A DNA stretch of 64,000 bases. Source: Paenibacillus vini (lineage in GTDB: Bacteria > Bacillota > Bacilli > Paenibacillales > Paenibacillaceae). The stretch lies in NCBI RefSeq assembly GCF_018403325.1, contig NZ_BOSL01000013.1:107736-171735 (forward strand), read 5' to 3'. The notes below the pieces were generated by a model that saw only the letters and a list, made by a program, of their open reading frames with translations, ran no database searches and had not been told where the DNA came from. Of the stretch, positions 1 through 7,957 are shown one piece after another. Within the stretch, counting starts at the first letter, position 1. Each line of letters begins with the position of its first letter. The position numbers and the translations under genes are program-made.

Positions 1-444
1 GCAACGCTCGGCGGCGGCAGAAACGCGCAGCAGATCACCGTTCATCCCTCGATATTTTACGCGATCTTTCCGCGGCTTAACCGTAAATGGGCGGGGGACT
101 CCGTAGACGCGACGGCCGAACAAGTCGAAGCGCTAGGCCTGACGGTCCCAACTAAGCCGAATTGTTTCCGCGAAATGCCTGCCGTAATGGAACCGGAGCC
201 GACAACGTTCCAAGCGCGTTATGTCTACGATCCGTTTTCCGGTCGCTATGTCGTCAATTTATTGGAATTGCGGCAGGAGCTATCCGCCGGGGCTGACCAT
301 TTCCGCCAGATTACCGGGATTTCCGCGAAAAGCGTTCTAGGGTCGATCTCACTAACGCTCTCGGAGGCCGCAGCTATCGGATTTATAGTAAACGAGGAGG
401 TGATCGCTAATGACCGCATACACTCCGAACTATTACCGGCATAA
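1..444 (+). CDS. Unknown prophage protein, 5' end outside window
   Basis: The frame is open from base 1 to the TAA at 442-444, so only the last 147 residues are seen. I do not recognise the family. The visible part is soluble, with no membrane segment or clear motif. The next small gene starts inside its 3' end (ATG at 410), as is usual in tightly packed phage operons. Codon use, rich in CG-containing triplets, matches the rest of the prophage to about 12 kb. Confidence 0.6.
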   Translation, partial: ATLGGGRNAQQITVHPSIFYAIFPRLNRKWAGDSVDATAEQVEALGLTVPTKPNCFREMPAVMEPEPTTFQARYVYDPFSGRYVVNLLELRQELSAGADHFRQITGISAKSVLGSISLTLSEAAAIGFIVNEEVIANDRIHSELLPA

Positions 445-541
445 ATCCGTTAATCCGCGAATCAATAAACGTAAGTTCAAGACGTTTCTCCGCGCGTTAA
501 TATGGGCGCTGGCTATCTTCGTGAAGGAGGTCGCATCGTGA
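410..541 (+). CDS. Small prophage protein with one membrane segment
   Basis: This is a 43-residue frame starting at ATG 410 behind a strong ribosome site (gaggagg at 394-400). The N-terminal half is basic (HKSVNPRINKRKFKTF) and is followed by one hydrophobic stretch, LRALIWALAIFV, so a single-pass membrane peptide is likely. It overlaps the previous gene by 35 bases, and the next gene starts at GTG 538, overlapping its stop. The overlap chain and ribosome site are the support. The function is unknown. Confidence 0.5.
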   Translation: MTAYTPNYYRHKSVNPRINKRKFKTFLRALIWALAIFVKEVAS

Positions 542-726
542 AGCCCGTCCCGGATCGAATCGCGTTTTTCACGCGTAAGGCGAACCAATACGGACGGGCC
601 CGATATGACTTTCTTCGCGGCCAGTCCGCTACAAGACCGCCGGCTCTCCGTTATAAGCGGCTATACGCCTATAAATCCGCGATCGCCCGCCAAATCCTCG
701 CCGAAAGGGGCGTTATTAATGGGTAA
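538..726 (+). CDS. Small basic prophage protein
   Basis: This 62-residue protein is read from GTG 538, placed 7 bases after gaaggagg. An upstream ATG at 502 is possible but has no ribosome site. The protein is rich in Arg and Lys (DRIAFFTRKANQYGRARYDF), which suggests nucleic-acid contact, but no known domain is visible. It overlaps its neighbours on both sides by a few bases, so the genes at 410-1075 probably form one translationally coupled unit. Confidence 0.5.
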   Translation: MKPVPDRIAFFTRKANQYGRARYDFLRGQSATRPPALRYKRLYAYKSAIARQILAERGVING

Positions 727-1075
727 TATCACTTTTGCAGTTATGACGGAGGTCGCGCTCGTCCGCGGCCCCTACGATAGTACGCACGATTACGAGATTA
801 TAAACGGCTATCTGGTCGATGGGCCATCTGACAGCGGTCCGGCCTACGTAATGTATGCGGAAGGGGAGGCGGTTTACTTTACGCTTGCGAATAGACTACT
901 CGACTCCCTATACGCTGTTAATCCGCTCTCCAACAGCGTAGATTTCATTCACGATGAGGAGCGCGAACCGATCGCTGTGATCGCGGAGATCGTCGGCAAG
1001 TTGCGGAGTATGTCTGCGCTCGATTACATGCGCCAGTTAGTGCGGACGCCCGGCGATCATGCTATTTACGTCTGA
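719..1075 (+). CDS. Unknown acidic prophage protein
   Basis: 118 residues from ATG 719, eight bases before the end of the preceding gene, with aaagggg upstream. The frame extends further upstream to 605, but that part overlaps the previous gene and lacks a ribosome site. The protein is soluble and acidic, with no motif I recognise. It is the last gene before a 790-base non-coding stretch. Confidence 0.55.
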   Translation: MGNITFAVMTEVALVRGPYDSTHDYEIINGYLVDGPSDSGPAYVMYAEGEAVYFTLANRLLDSLYAVNPLSNSVDFIHDEEREPIAVIAEIVGKLRSMSALDYMRQLVRTPGDHAIYV

Positions 1076-1430
1076 TTGCGCCCTCGATGAACCTAGTTTA
1101 AGGTGCTGCAACACCGAAAGGGGAGAGGACGCGCGCTGTAATACCGGTCGCTGTGCGGTAACACGGCGGCCAAGCCTTCCCAGGTCTAACCCGTAGTATC
1201 CGTGGCTCCAAACGCTGATACATCGCCTTGCGGGACGCTTCAAACGTCTGATAGGCGCCAAACTATCGGACAACCTTCCGGTCGGTAACGCCAATTATCG
1301 ACCGGGTACGTAAATTCCTGCGGCTCGGAGCGGCAACTCCGGAACGTGAAAGCCGCGATTATTTGATAAGGAACGGAGAGGGTGGCGGATGATTCCGCTC
1401 GGGCACGCCTTTTCCGTTTTTGTTTTATAC

Positions 1431-1796
1431 GAGAATGTACGTTCGTGTTTTGAAATGGTTTCAGAATTTTATTATTTATTTTTGCGAAAAGTGTGCGGGG
1501 AGAAAATCCCACGGAAATAATACCATATCCGACGAAAATATTTTACGAGAAAGTGTGAGAGATCGCGCGCTGACTTTCTATATTATCGTAGGTGCGAAAT
1601 TTTCCGAACGTTGTGCGGGGAATGGGCGGGCGTCGTCTTTATGGATAGCGGCAGAGTGTACGAAAGTCTCGCGACCGTCGTTTCTATAAGTAGGGAACCA
1701 AGGTGGATAAATTGGACGAAACATGTGCGAAATATAGTGGGCAGCCCGTCGGATATATTAAGAGCCGCAAAAAAGTTGACCGAAGCTGTGCGAAAT
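1431..1796 (+). repeat. Seven degenerate CGA-N5/6-TGTGCG repeats, about 60 bp apart
   Basis: The 790-base gap at 1076-1865 has no convincing gene. Its second half carries seven copies of a motif like ttttnCGAaarnTGTGCGrrrA, with TGT at 1436, 1492, 1554, 1612, 1657, 1724 and 1787 (intervals 56, 62, 58, 45, 67, 63). All are in the same orientation, and the array ends just before an XRE regulator gene. It could be an operator array for that regulator or iterons of a phage replication origin. The first half, 1076-1430, shows nothing I can name. Confidence 0.55.
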
Positions 1797-1865
1797 GGCG
1801 ACCAGCGGCAACATAGTCAGTGAAGGCAGAAATTCCGCTCACTATAAATTTACCAAAGGGAGACG

Positions 1866-2324
1866 ATGAAAATGGCAATGATGACACGTGATCAGTTCGT
1901 AGAAAGTAAAGGCGGTATATGGGCGGCAATCGGTGGGACGTGCAAGAAGGCGCGCGAGTTTTACGGGATATCCGCGGGCGTTGTGGCAAAGGGCATAGGA
2001 GTAAGCGTGAGTACGCTGCGCAGATTTGAGAATGGAAAACCTATTCGGTCGGCCCAAGTTATTGAAAAGGCGTACGCGATGTTTATTATGCTGAACAGCG
2101 CAAGAGAGCAGGGATTCACGATAGATTCCCTGCCGATCCAATACACCCCGCCCGAGCCGCAAATTAAAATTGTGTGGAATGAAACCGGAGACGACTCGCT
2201 CATTTTATCGCGACCTGATGGAGAAGAAATTGCGCGAATCAATACGGGGGACTACGACCTAGACTGCGCACTTGCCATCGATATGTGCGAGAAAATGGGC
2301 GAAGCATACTATTTCGCTTACTAA
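1866..2324 (+). CDS. XRE-type helix-turn-helix regulator (prophage)
   Basis: A 152-residue protein from ATG 1866, with aaagggag just upstream. Residues about 20-60 fit an XRE/Cro helix-turn-helix (ARE-FYGISAGVVAKGIGVSVSTLRRFENGKP), and the C-terminal half is an acidic domain of unknown role. The position directly after the seven-copy repeat array suggests it binds there, possibly as a phage repressor or early regulator. It is followed after 13 bases by a winged-helix-like gene. DNA binding is well supported; the target is inference. Confidence 0.7.
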   Translation: MKMAMMTRDQFVESKGGIWAAIGGTCKKAREFYGISAGVVAKGIGVSVSTLRRFENGKPIRSAQVIEKAYAMFIMLNSAREQGFTIDSLPIQYTPPEPQIKIVWNETGDDSLILSRPDGEEIARINTGDYDLDCALAIDMCEKMGEAYYFAY

Positions 2325-2337
2325 GGGAGGTGCAATC

Positions 2338-2757
2338 ATGAACGAAATGAAACGGCTGGCGCAAATTGCGATCCAGCAGAAGGAAACCGTATTAGCGCGG
2401 GGGAGGGGCGGATATTCTCCGTCTCTTCACGACCTATTCCGCGTTCAATTGCGGGAGCTTGGCTCAAAGTACGATAAGGGGACGGCGCGGGATGCGGTAT
2501 TCTTGCTTCTATATCTCCATGCATATGTGAACGGAACGGAGGCGAACGACTATTATATGTGGGCGTTTCCGACCGTGGCGCAAATTCGCAATGATACCGG
2601 GATTCACGGGGACCGGATTAAGCCGCTTTGCCAGATTCTCGAAACCGAGGGGTTACTCATAACAAAAATGATCCCTTGGCGCGGGAATGTAAAGAAGATA
2701 TATCTGCCGTTATTTTACCCGTTTGAGGAAGCGATTCCCGCAGACGGAGCAGCCTAA
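2338..2757 (+). CDS. Winged-helix-like prophage protein, possible replication or regulatory factor
   Basis: 139 residues from ATG 2338 behind aagggaggtg. The middle part (FPTVAQIRNDTGIHGDRIKPLCQILETEGLL) resembles the winged-helix DNA-binding unit found at the N-terminus of phage replisome organisers and in DnaD/GntR-like proteins. It lacks the long C-terminal part of replisome organisers. Its 3' end contains one arm of an 18-bp inverted repeat whose other arm lies at 2984-3001. The replication role is a guess from fold and position. Confidence 0.55.
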   Translation: MNEMKRLAQIAIQQKETVLARGRGGYSPSLHDLFRVQLRELGSKYDKGTARDAVFLLLYLHAYVNGTEANDYYMWAFPTVAQIRNDTGIHGDRIKPLCQILETEGLLITKMIPWRGNVKKIYLPLFYPFEEAIPADGAA

Positions 2758-3001
2758 ATCCGTTTACGGGAACCGTCGCAATCCGTTTATAGGAAAGTAA
2801 TAAGAACGAAGTAACAACAACGAATAACAAGAATAAATATACCGCTTCGGTTAAGTTCACTAACGTTCACTGAACCTTGCGGGACAATTGATTATAAAGA
2901 TATTTGACGCGGATAAGAGTGGAGGATATTAATAGATTTTCTTCGCGTTAAAGAGAGATAAACAATAATAAAGGAGCCCGCGATCCGTCTGCGGGAATCG
3001 C
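2731..3001. repeat. 18-bp perfect inverted repeat around an AT-rich spacer
   Basis: The arm at 2731-2748 (gcgattcccgcagacgga) is the exact reverse complement of 2984-3001. The 235-base spacer holds the end of the upstream gene, two near-direct repeats (aatccgtttacggga, aatccgtttatagga) and a small dyad near 2850-2875 (gttcac, taac, gttcac). No gene fits at 2758-3027. It could be a phage origin, or a long-range RNA hairpin in the operon transcript. Confidence 0.5.
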
Positions 3002-3027
3002 TCACAACTTATACGGAGGTGCCGTCT

Positions 3028-3798
3028 ATGACTCGAAAGGAAGCACGTAAAGCAGTATGGGAGTTCATCGTTAAGAACAGTGATACGCCCACGGCCTGGC
3101 GCGCCGAGCTGGTACGCCAGTTTACGGAGGATTTGTTCGCAAAGGGATGCCCGCGGCTGGCGTTCTGGACGTGGAAAATGACGCATCCGGCGTTAATCCG
3201 TAAAGGCGCGGCTCACCAAACGATCGGCGATATCCTCGCGGATTACATAATGAACGTGCGCGAAGTTCCCGAAAGAAAGGAAGAATTTCCAGTCAGTGGT
3301 CCGGAACGAAATCATCGCGAAGCACTCAAGCGCCGAGCGCTCGAATCGCGGTTATTGACAGAGCGGCCGGATGAAGGCGATCCGATCGAAATCGGGATAT
3401 ACGAGGATACGTTTATCACGGACAGGCCCGTCGAGGCCGCGCTGTTTGACGAATCCGTTGCGATGACCGGCGACGAACTTATCGGGCGACTGACGCGTAT
3501 CAAACGGCATCCGGAGGCGTTTATTCGAACCTATGCGGACGGTAGCGCCTGGAACCGTGAGAATACGGTCAAGCGGCGCACGCCGGAGAACGTTAGGCTT
3601 GCGATTAATACATTGAATTACCGCCGCGTTCGTACGTGCGTGTTTTGCGGGAACGCCTTCTATTCACATAGTAAGCAACCGGGTCGCGTTAAGATGTGTG
3701 AGATTATGGTACATCCACAATATAAGGAGAAATACTTCTGCCAAGTAGAACGTAACCGCGCACAGACGAAATTCAATAAGCAAAGTAAGACCGCGTAA
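3028..3798 (+). CDS. Prophage protein with C-terminal Cys-rich zinc-binding segment
   Basis: 256 residues from ATG 3028 (ribosome site cggaggtg). The N-terminal 100 residues are helical and basic. Near residue 200 there is a CVFCGNAF pair, followed by further cysteines (KMCEIM, YFCQVERN), a spacing that fits a zinc ribbon or treble clef as seen in HNH-like or CGNR-like nucleic-acid proteins. I do not see a full HNH signature, so nuclease activity is not claimed. It lies alone between two intergenic gaps. Confidence 0.55.
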   Translation: MTRKEARKAVWEFIVKNSDTPTAWRAELVRQFTEDLFAKGCPRLAFWTWKMTHPALIRKGAAHQTIGDILADYIMNVREVPERKEEFPVSGPERNHREALKRRALESRLLTERPDEGDPIEIGIYEDTFITDRPVEAALFDESVAMTGDELIGRLTRIKRHPEAFIRTYADGSAWNRENTVKRRTPENVRLAINTLNYRRVRTCVFCGNAFYSHSKQPGRVKMCEIMVHPQYKEKYFCQVERNRAQTKFNKQSKTA

Positions 3799-3901
3799 TC
3801 AAACCAAATTCCAATACTATATAGACGGGTAAACCGTCGGTAACTTTAATTTTTATTTGGGGTCAAAGCGAATATTCTATAAGAAAGGAGAGTTAAACAT
3901 A

Positions 3902-4123
3902 ATGAATGGATTCGCAATTAGAGCTATTCGGATTAGTAAAGGGATGACGCAGCCGGAGTTTGCTAAGACTTTGGGGATTAGTCCAACATGGCTATGCGAG
4001 ATAGAGAAAGAGAGACGTCCAGTATCTGATAGAGTGCGCATTCGAGTCAGTCAACTGTACGGCGATGATGACGCGGTTGAGATGATTCGTCGCGCAAAGT
4101 TATCCGAACAGCTTACGGTTTAA
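3902..4123 (+). CDS. Small XRE/Cro-type regulator (prophage)
   Basis: 73 residues from ATG 3902 behind aagaaaggag. An earlier in-frame start at 3857 has no ribosome site. Nearly the whole protein is one XRE helix-turn-helix domain (ISKGMTQPEFAKTLGISPTWLCEIEKERRPVSD). This is the second XRE protein of the prophage, so a repressor/anti-repressor pair is possible. The segment 4124-4200 after it encodes a short open stretch ending in EKFTAKLLGR with no start I trust, possibly a gene remnant. Confidence 0.75.
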   Translation: MNGFAIRAIRISKGMTQPEFAKTLGISPTWLCEIEKERRPVSDRVRIRVSQLYGDDDAVEMIRRAKLSEQLTV

Positions 4124-4212
4124 ATTGGGCGCCGTACGAGGCGGCAAATCCTCGGGCATCACGCAGGAAAAATTCACGGCAAAACTGCTAGGCCGCTGAT
4201 AGGATGAATTTC

Positions 4213-4602
4213 ATGGCTGTTACCATAAGCCAAGAGGGACACGTAACAATCATTAAGTACGCGGACAATAAACGCCCGCTCAAAGTCGCGCCGTACATTG
4301 CACGTAGCGCAGCGGATCGCGGCATATTATGGGAGATCCTCACCTTTGTCGAGCGTGAGTCGAACGAGCCGCACCACCTCGCCAAAATGGAAGACGCGAA
4401 ATTTTACTCGCTGGTCGAGCGCCTGGCAACGCTTGCCTGCCGCAAGTTCTCGCCTATGACGAAATGGGGCGTCACTAAACCGGAAATCCGCGGCATTGTC
4501 TTATTCACGTTGCGGGCTGCCGTCGTTGCCGGTACCTGGCCGGAGTCATACGAAGTCACGAGCACAACCTTCGTTCGAAACGGAGGCTACCCCGGTGAAT
4601 AA
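4213..4602 (+). CDS. Unknown prophage protein
   Basis: 129 residues from ATG 4213, eight bases after AGGA. ATG 4204 is in frame but overlaps that ribosome site. The protein is soluble with mixed helix and strand character and no motif I know. It sits in a run of small genes on + between the second XRE gene and the cold-shock gene. The next gene starts 8 bases before its stop (GTG 4595). Confidence 0.55.
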   Translation: MAVTISQEGHVTIIKYADNKRPLKVAPYIARSAADRGILWEILTFVERESNEPHHLAKMEDAKFYSLVERLATLACRKFSPMTKWGVTKPEIRGIVLFTLRAAVVAGTWPESYEVTSTTFVRNGGYPGE

Positions 4603-4804
4603 CGCAATTTGGCGGCTCAACTCAGCATACCTCGCCGGCTACACGGAGGACGCGGAAGTCATGCGCAAGATTAGGCGCTCGTATCCGGACTTTACCGAGT
4701 CGGCGACGTATCAAAAGAACGGCGTTATCTATGCGCGGCAGTACCGGATTCCTTCCGCTAGAAAGCGGTCGGCGCGTCACTTGTTCGGCGTACCTTTATC
4801 GTAA
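4595..4804 (+). CDS. Small basic prophage protein
   Basis: 69 residues from GTG 4595, placed after acggagg, so upstream in-frame codons are not needed. The protein is rich in Arg and Tyr (EVMRKIRRSYPDF, IYARQYRIPSARKRSARH) and may bind nucleic acid. It overlaps the upstream gene by 8 bases. No family recognised. Confidence 0.5.
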   Translation: MNNAIWRLNSAYLAGYTEDAEVMRKIRRSYPDFTESATYQKNGVIYARQYRIPSARKRSARHLFGVPLS

Positions 4805-4850
4805 ATATTGCGCAGTTTTAGCGCTCTTCTATCCCGGAGGATATAAGTCC

Positions 4851-4916
4851 ATGCCGGGTTATTTGTCGTGCTTAAATCGCGGGAAATTGCAGAAAAGGGT
4901 ACCGAATATGCGCTGA
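4851..4916 (+). CDS. Possible very small prophage peptide
   Basis: A 21-residue frame (MPGYLSCLNRGKLQKRVPNMR) starts at ATG 4851 with a strong ribosome site (ggagg at 4836-4840). A second overlapping small frame from GTG 4870 is also possible. Only the ribosome site supports it. Confidence 0.3.
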   Translation: MPGYLSCLNRGKLQKRVPNMR

Positions 4917-4939
4917 TTTTACGGAGGGGAGGTTGACGG

Positions 4940-5104
4940 ATGAATGAAAAACAAGACGACGCAAAACGTTACTGTCCATATTTTCGCAGCTCTGACGGAT
5001 GCACTTGCGCGTTGCTGGCGGCGATGAATAAGACAGACGTGCGGTGCAAGGTTTGGCGCGGTGCCGACTCAATCCGATGTCGATATCTCGATACGCAAGT
5101 ATGA
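4940..5104 (+). CDS. Small Cys-rich prophage protein
   Basis: 54 residues from ATG 4940 behind ggaggggagg. Five cysteines are spread over the chain (YCPYF, GCTCALL, RCKVW, RCRYL), which suggests a small zinc- or cluster-binding fold. No domain recognised. The next gene starts 17 bases after its stop. Confidence 0.5.
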   Translation: MNEKQDDAKRYCPYFRSSDGCTCALLAAMNKTDVRCKVWRGADSIRCRYLDTQV

Positions 5105-5121
5105 AATAGGGGATGACGCAA

Positions 5122-5493
5122 ATGACCGTAACCGTTTATCAGTACGTATTCACAGACCGCGATAAGACGCGCGTACATACAACGCTCGTAAACGAGGCTG
5201 GCGCGGTACTAGATAGGAATATCGCGACATATGAAGCGTATCCACTCAAGCAGATTGCGGACGAGCACGCCCATTATATGCTCCGCGTATTGAAGCGCAG
5301 TATGTCGTTGGATCGCGTTATTTACGATTGCAACATTCGCGGCCGGGTTGAATACACGCCCAGGGCCGGCGGCTTTACTGGTGAAATGACGTACCATCCA
5401 CGGTTAGGTAAGGTCGAGAAAGTGCGGTTGCAATGGGCCGACCCGTTGCCGGAGGATGCGGAAGACGACGAAGACAAAGAAGCGGAGGAATAA
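5122..5493 (+). CDS. Unknown prophage protein with acidic tail
   Basis: 123 residues; ATG 5122 is preferred over 5113 because the ribosome site (agggg) lies directly against 5113. The first 105 residues look beta-rich. The last 20 are strongly acidic (PEDAEDDEDKEAEE), a tail often seen in phage DNA-mimic or chaperone-like proteins, though this is only a resemblance. The stop is 2 bases before the next start, so the two are probably coupled. Confidence 0.55.
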   Translation: MTVTVYQYVFTDRDKTRVHTTLVNEAGAVLDRNIATYEAYPLKQIADEHAHYMLRVLKRSMSLDRVIYDCNIRGRVEYTPRAGGFTGEMTYHPRLGKVEKVRLQWADPLPEDAEDDEDKEAEE

Positions 5494-5495
5494 GA

Positions 5496-5855
5496 ATGTT
5501 TATCGAATCAAAAACCTGGAAGGGCCTGCCGGCAGAAGGAATGACGGAGGTTTATAGTCGCGTTGTACCTACGGACTACCGATCGCCGGTCGCGCAGCCG
5601 GAGCCTAGCCCTAAATTGGAGTCAACCGAGGCAAGTCCTGGACGTTTGACCGGAACCATCATTTTTTATCGCGATGATCGCGGATTCGGATTCATCAAGC
5701 AAGCCGCAGGCAAAGACATTTTCTTTCATATAACGGACGCCGCCGAGCCGGGATTAACACAGTTTGCACCGGGCGAACGTGTGAGATATGAATTAGGCGA
5801 GAAAGACGGCAAGCCTGCCGCAATCAAAATAACATTAGACGGAGGTATGAAGTAA
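5496..5855 (+). CDS. Prophage protein with C-terminal cold-shock domain
   Basis: 119 residues. The first 50 are a Pro/Ser-rich unknown segment. Residues about 52-117 are a cold-shock OB-fold with an RNP1-like motif (DDRGFGFIKQ) and an RNP2-like motif (DIFFHITD). Such proteins bind single-stranded RNA or DNA. Stand-alone host CspA proteins are about 66 residues, so this is a CSD with an N-terminal extension. It lies in a coupled run with the genes on either side and may act as an RNA chaperone or single-strand binder during phage growth. Confidence 0.8.
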   Translation: MFIESKTWKGLPAEGMTEVYSRVVPTDYRSPVAQPEPSPKLESTEASPGRLTGTIIFYRDDRGFGFIKQAAGKDIFFHITDAAEPGLTQFAPGERVRYELGEKDGKPAAIKITLDGGMK

Positions 5856-6164
5856 ATGAACAAACCTGCGGATTGTTTAATCTTGCATCGCGTTTATGAA
5901 ATCGGGTTCTGCGAGTATTCTACGGATACAACCGTATTCATCGACGGAGAGTCGAAACAATTTCAGCGCTACTATTCAAACGTGAAGCCGGACGAGGCCG
6001 TCAATTACTCGCTGGCGGTTGCCGTAACGTATGTTCGCGAAACAATCGGCGCGGACGCTGTTCTGGTTATCCAGAGTAACAGGTCGCCATACGTAGACTG
6101 GCAAACGTTCAACGCAACACCATACGAAGAAGACCAGGAGGTAACTGCACATGGAAATGAATAA
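5856..6164 (+). CDS. Unknown prophage protein
   Basis: 102 residues from ATG 5856, directly after the stop of the cold-shock gene, with ggaggt upstream. Soluble, with aromatic-rich segments. No motif recognised. The next gene starts 14 bases before its end. Confidence 0.55.
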   Translation: MNKPADCLILHRVYEIGFCEYSTDTTVFIDGESKQFQRYYSNVKPDEAVNYSLAVAVTYVRETIGADAVLVIQSNRSPYVDWQTFNATPYEEDQEVTAHGNE

Positions 6165-6924
6165 CGTTTATATGCTACGCGACCACCACGCCGACCAGTC
6201 GCGGAAAGCCGGCTATGTGTATGCGGTTGAGCCCGAAAGGGCGGCGGAGTTAATCGCCGAGGGATACGCGGTTAAGGCGGATTTTCCGACGCTCAACAAC
6301 TACCAGCTCCAGATTGACCGTGCAGTCGAAGTTTATAGGGAACACGCCGACCGGATCGAGAAGAATGCCGTTATGAGCGCTCATGAACGTCAATATAAGA
6401 TCGCCGAAGCCCGCGCCCAACTCGACGAAACGGTTGCGATGTTAAAGGCCGGCTACCAAACCGAACTAAAGGCGCTGTCTATCGTATCCGCGCAGAAGGC
6501 GTTCAAAACCGAGGCCCCAACACCGGAGGCGCAGGCGTTTGCCGACGGCGTGCTGATCCAGTTGCGGACGAATGATCCGGCGGACGTGGCCGCTCTTATC
6601 CGCGCGCAACTGCCGGCGATGGACGGCCCGACCAAAACGGAATTGCTGCGCCGGTTCGACGAAATCAAAGCGCTGGCCGGTAGTAAAGCCGCGCTATTTG
6701 ACGATATGACCGCGCAGCTTAAAGTCGGTGATTCCGCGCTTGAGTACAAAATTCTAACGCAGATTCAGAAGGACGGTAATGCTGGCGTGGCCTACGATCA
6801 TCTTACGAAGACGCACCGCACCTACCAGCCGGGTTATCTCGCGGCGGAAGTGTCTGCGCAATATCGATCGGATCGCGAATATGAAGCCGCAATGGAAGCG
6901 TTAAGGGCGGGTGAGAGCGAATGA
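6151..6924 (+). CDS. Unknown helical prophage protein
   Basis: 257 residues from ATG 6151, 9 bases after aggagg. The chain is mostly long amphipathic helices (residues about 45-110 look like a coiled coil: QLQIDRAVEVYREHADRIEK) and is rich in Ala, Glu and Gln. It could be a structural or scaffold-associated protein given its place just before the scaffold-like gene, but no family is recognised. Confidence 0.55.
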   Translation: MEMNNVYMLRDHHADQSRKAGYVYAVEPERAAELIAEGYAVKADFPTLNNYQLQIDRAVEVYREHADRIEKNAVMSAHERQYKIAEARAQLDETVAMLKAGYQTELKALSIVSAQKAFKTEAPTPEAQAFADGVLIQLRTNDPADVAALIRAQLPAMDGPTKTELLRRFDEIKALAGSKAALFDDMTAQLKVGDSALEYKILTQIQKDGNAGVAYDHLTKTHRTYQPGYLAAEVSAQYRSDREYEAAMEALRAGESE

Positions 6925-7142
6925 GGACGATCGGCAGCATGGACATTCCGGCAGAAATATCATGCCGAAAGTACAAAGTTGACGAACAATTAATGACGTT
7001 TAGCGATATGGCCGCGCTTGAGGAATACCAAGACGAAAACCCTAACGCTTATGTCCGTAATGTTGACGTAAGAAAGGGCGGAGTCATCCAGGCGCAAATG
7101 TGGCATATCGAGGAGGTGAAAATGAATGAGAAAACGGTTTAG
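6921..7142 (+). CDS. Small unknown prophage protein
   Basis: 73 residues; the start ATG overlaps the previous stop (ATGA), indicating translational coupling. Soluble and mixed charge. The following gene starts 17 bases before its stop, again behind gaggaggtg. Confidence 0.5.
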   Translation: MRTIGSMDIPAEISCRKYKVDEQLMTFSDMAALEEYQDENPNAYVRNVDVRKGGVIQAQMWHIEEVKMNEKTV

Positions 7143-7596
7143 GCTGCCGCTTAATCTGCAGCTATTTGCGGAGGAGGAAGACCCGGGGGGCGTAGAGCAA
7201 TCAGAAGACCCAAAGACATACACGCAGGAAGACGTCGACGCGTTGACCGCTAAGATTGTGGACTTAACAAAAACGGTCAAATGGCAGACGCTTGAGAAAC
7301 TCGGCCTTAGCCGTGAGGAAATCGAATATTGCATCGAACATATCGACGCGGACAACGAACAGGATATTTTGATGGCTATTTCCGAGTTGGGCGAAGAGTT
7401 GCCGGTCTTAGTCCGCGTTAAGCGTATGCAGCAGACCAAGACATTCGGAACTGACCCTAGAAAATATTCGCTGATAGGAACGCCCGGTCCCGCACATCCC
7501 ACTATGAGGGCGTACAGGGAAAAACCGGACCTTACGCAAATCGGCAGGGACGTATACCAAAGTTTGAAATCGCGCGGTAAAATCCGCGGAAGATAA
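7126..7596 (+). CDS. Scaffold-like phage protein (LQLFAE N-terminus)
   Basis: 156 residues. The N-terminus RFRLPLNLQLFAEEE matches the short conserved start of many Firmicute phage head-scaffold proteins (DUF4355-like), which assemble with the capsid protein. The middle is helical with acidic patches. Normally a capsid gene would follow; here none does. So it is either a remnant or this N-terminal motif is used differently. The call rests on the N-terminal motif only. Confidence 0.5.
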   Translation: MRKRFRLPLNLQLFAEEEDPGGVEQSEDPKTYTQEDVDALTAKIVDLTKTVKWQTLEKLGLSREEIEYCIEHIDADNEQDILMAISELGEELPVLVRVKRMQQTKTFGTDPRKYSLIGTPGPAHPTMRAYREKPDLTQIGRDVYQSLKSRGKIRGR

Positions 7597-7611
7597 GAGG
7601 GGGATTTGTAT

Positions 7612-7914
7612 ATGAATGGAACAATCAAAGTCACAAGAACATATTCGGCAAGTGTTGGGCGGTATATGTGGGGCATTGGATTTTCACTTGCAAACGGAAT
7701 GGAAAAGAGATACGGCGGGTCTTCGGAGATACCAATGGAAGTAGTCGAGCATGCGCTTAAAACAAGTGTTTTTGATTTGATTATCGGCGGTTATTCTGGC
7801 GTCAATCTCACCGTAGAACTTCCGGAAGGCGTAACGCTAACTGACGCATATAAGGCGCAGGTTACAACGAAATTCACAGGCGACGGAACAATCGCGTTGA
7901 TCACATTTAACTAA
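7612..7914 (+). CDS. Small beta-rich prophage protein
   Basis: 100 residues from ATG 7612 behind gaggggg; TTG 7606 is also in frame. The sequence is rich in Thr, Val and Gly with alternating strand pattern, as in small phage tail or head-decoration proteins, but I cannot place it in a family. It ends directly before an intrinsic terminator. Confidence 0.5.
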   Translation: MNGTIKVTRTYSASVGRYMWGIGFSLANGMEKRYGGSSEIPMEVVEHALKTSVFDLIIGGYSGVNLTVELPEGVTLTDAYKAQVTTKFTGDGTIALITFN

Positions 7915-7937
7915 GGGGCCTTCGGGCCTCTTTTATT
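7915..7937 (+). terminator. Intrinsic terminator
   Basis: GGGGCC-TTCG-GGCCTC stem with a tetraloop, followed by a T-rich run. It separates the scaffold-like block from the tape-measure block. Confidence 0.85.
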
Positions 7938-7957
7938 TTATATAAGGGGGTCATTTT

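Noticed and set aside
1240-1689. Short frames on both strands in 1076-1865
   Set aside because: No ribosome sites, no coding pattern, and they cross the repeat array.
1431-1796. CRISPR array from about 60-bp spaced repeats
   Set aside because: The repeated core is short (about 15-20 bases) and degenerate, spacing varies from 45 to 67, and no cas gene is nearby.
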